Shown here piece by piece: positions 11,380-11,380 of a DNA stretch of 11,380 nucleotides. The stretch's first letter is position 1, and each line of letters begins with the position of its first letter. A program made the position numbers and the translations under genes. Source of the DNA: Nanobdellota archaeon. Its GTDB lineage: Archaea; Nanobdellota; Nanobdellia; Woesearchaeales; GW2011-AR15. The DNA lies in NCBI GenBank assembly GCA_018815145.1, contig JAHIYL010000195.1, forward strand, positions 1 to 11,380. Direction: 5' to 3'. Under the pieces are notes generated by a model. That model was not told the DNA's origin. It saw only the letters and a list, made by a program, of their open reading frames with translations, and did not search any database.

Positions 11380-11380
11380 C

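Overview
The window reads as archaeal DNA, most likely from a small-genome DPANN-type archaeon of the Woesearchaeota/Pacearchaeota kind. What I see: TATA-box/BRE-like promoters, three of which sit 26-27 nt ahead of an ATG (leaderless mRNAs); a tRNA gene without encoded CCA; an ArlI/FlaI-type secretion ATPase next to an ArlJ/FlaJ-TadC-like membrane protein; and a wHTH antitoxin/RelE toxin pair that resembles DPANN proteins I know. The lineage is inference. The DNA is AT-rich, genes are tightly packed with many ATGA-type overlaps, and no rRNA, IS element, CRISPR array or replication origin is visible.

Layout. (1) 1-740: an AT-rich leader, then a YkgJ-family (CxxxCxxxCC) metal-cluster protein whose reading frame has no ATG/GTG/TTG at the natural start. 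(2) 741-1427: a secreted Cys-rich lipoprotein with a Pro/Thr/Glu linker, transcribed alone from a leaderless promoter. (3) 1497-5030: one operon of two ABC-2 permeases, an ABC ATPase of the COG4586 type, a six-helix membrane protein and a DUF559/Vsr-like PD-(D/E)xK nuclease-fold protein. All junctions are 10 nt or less, or overlap. (4) 5056-6534: a 492-residue lipoprotein with a duplicated CxxxC...CYxxKC module and a second internal repeat. Its promoter overlaps the stop codon of the nuclease gene. (5) 6700-6774 (-): tRNA-Arg(CCT), back to back with (6) 6894-10784 (+): a type IV pilus/archaellum-like assembly operon of secretion ATPase, a 71-residue coiled-coil protein and a T2SSF membrane protein with a very long cytoplasmic N-terminal region, followed by a small membrane protein. 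(7) 10725-11350 (-): a wHTH antitoxin/RelE-ParE-type toxin module, convergent with and overlapping the small membrane protein.

How the genes may work together: most of the window concerns the cell envelope. There are two lipoproteins held at the membrane by a lipid-modified Cys, an ABC-2 exporter of unknown substrate, and a filament-assembly motor plus platform. No pilin or prepilin peptidase is in the window, so the filament subunit must be encoded elsewhere. The most unusual parts are the ATPase/coiled-coil/long-N-terminus platform trio, the exporter operon ending in a nuclease-fold gene, and the duplicated Cys-module lipoprotein.
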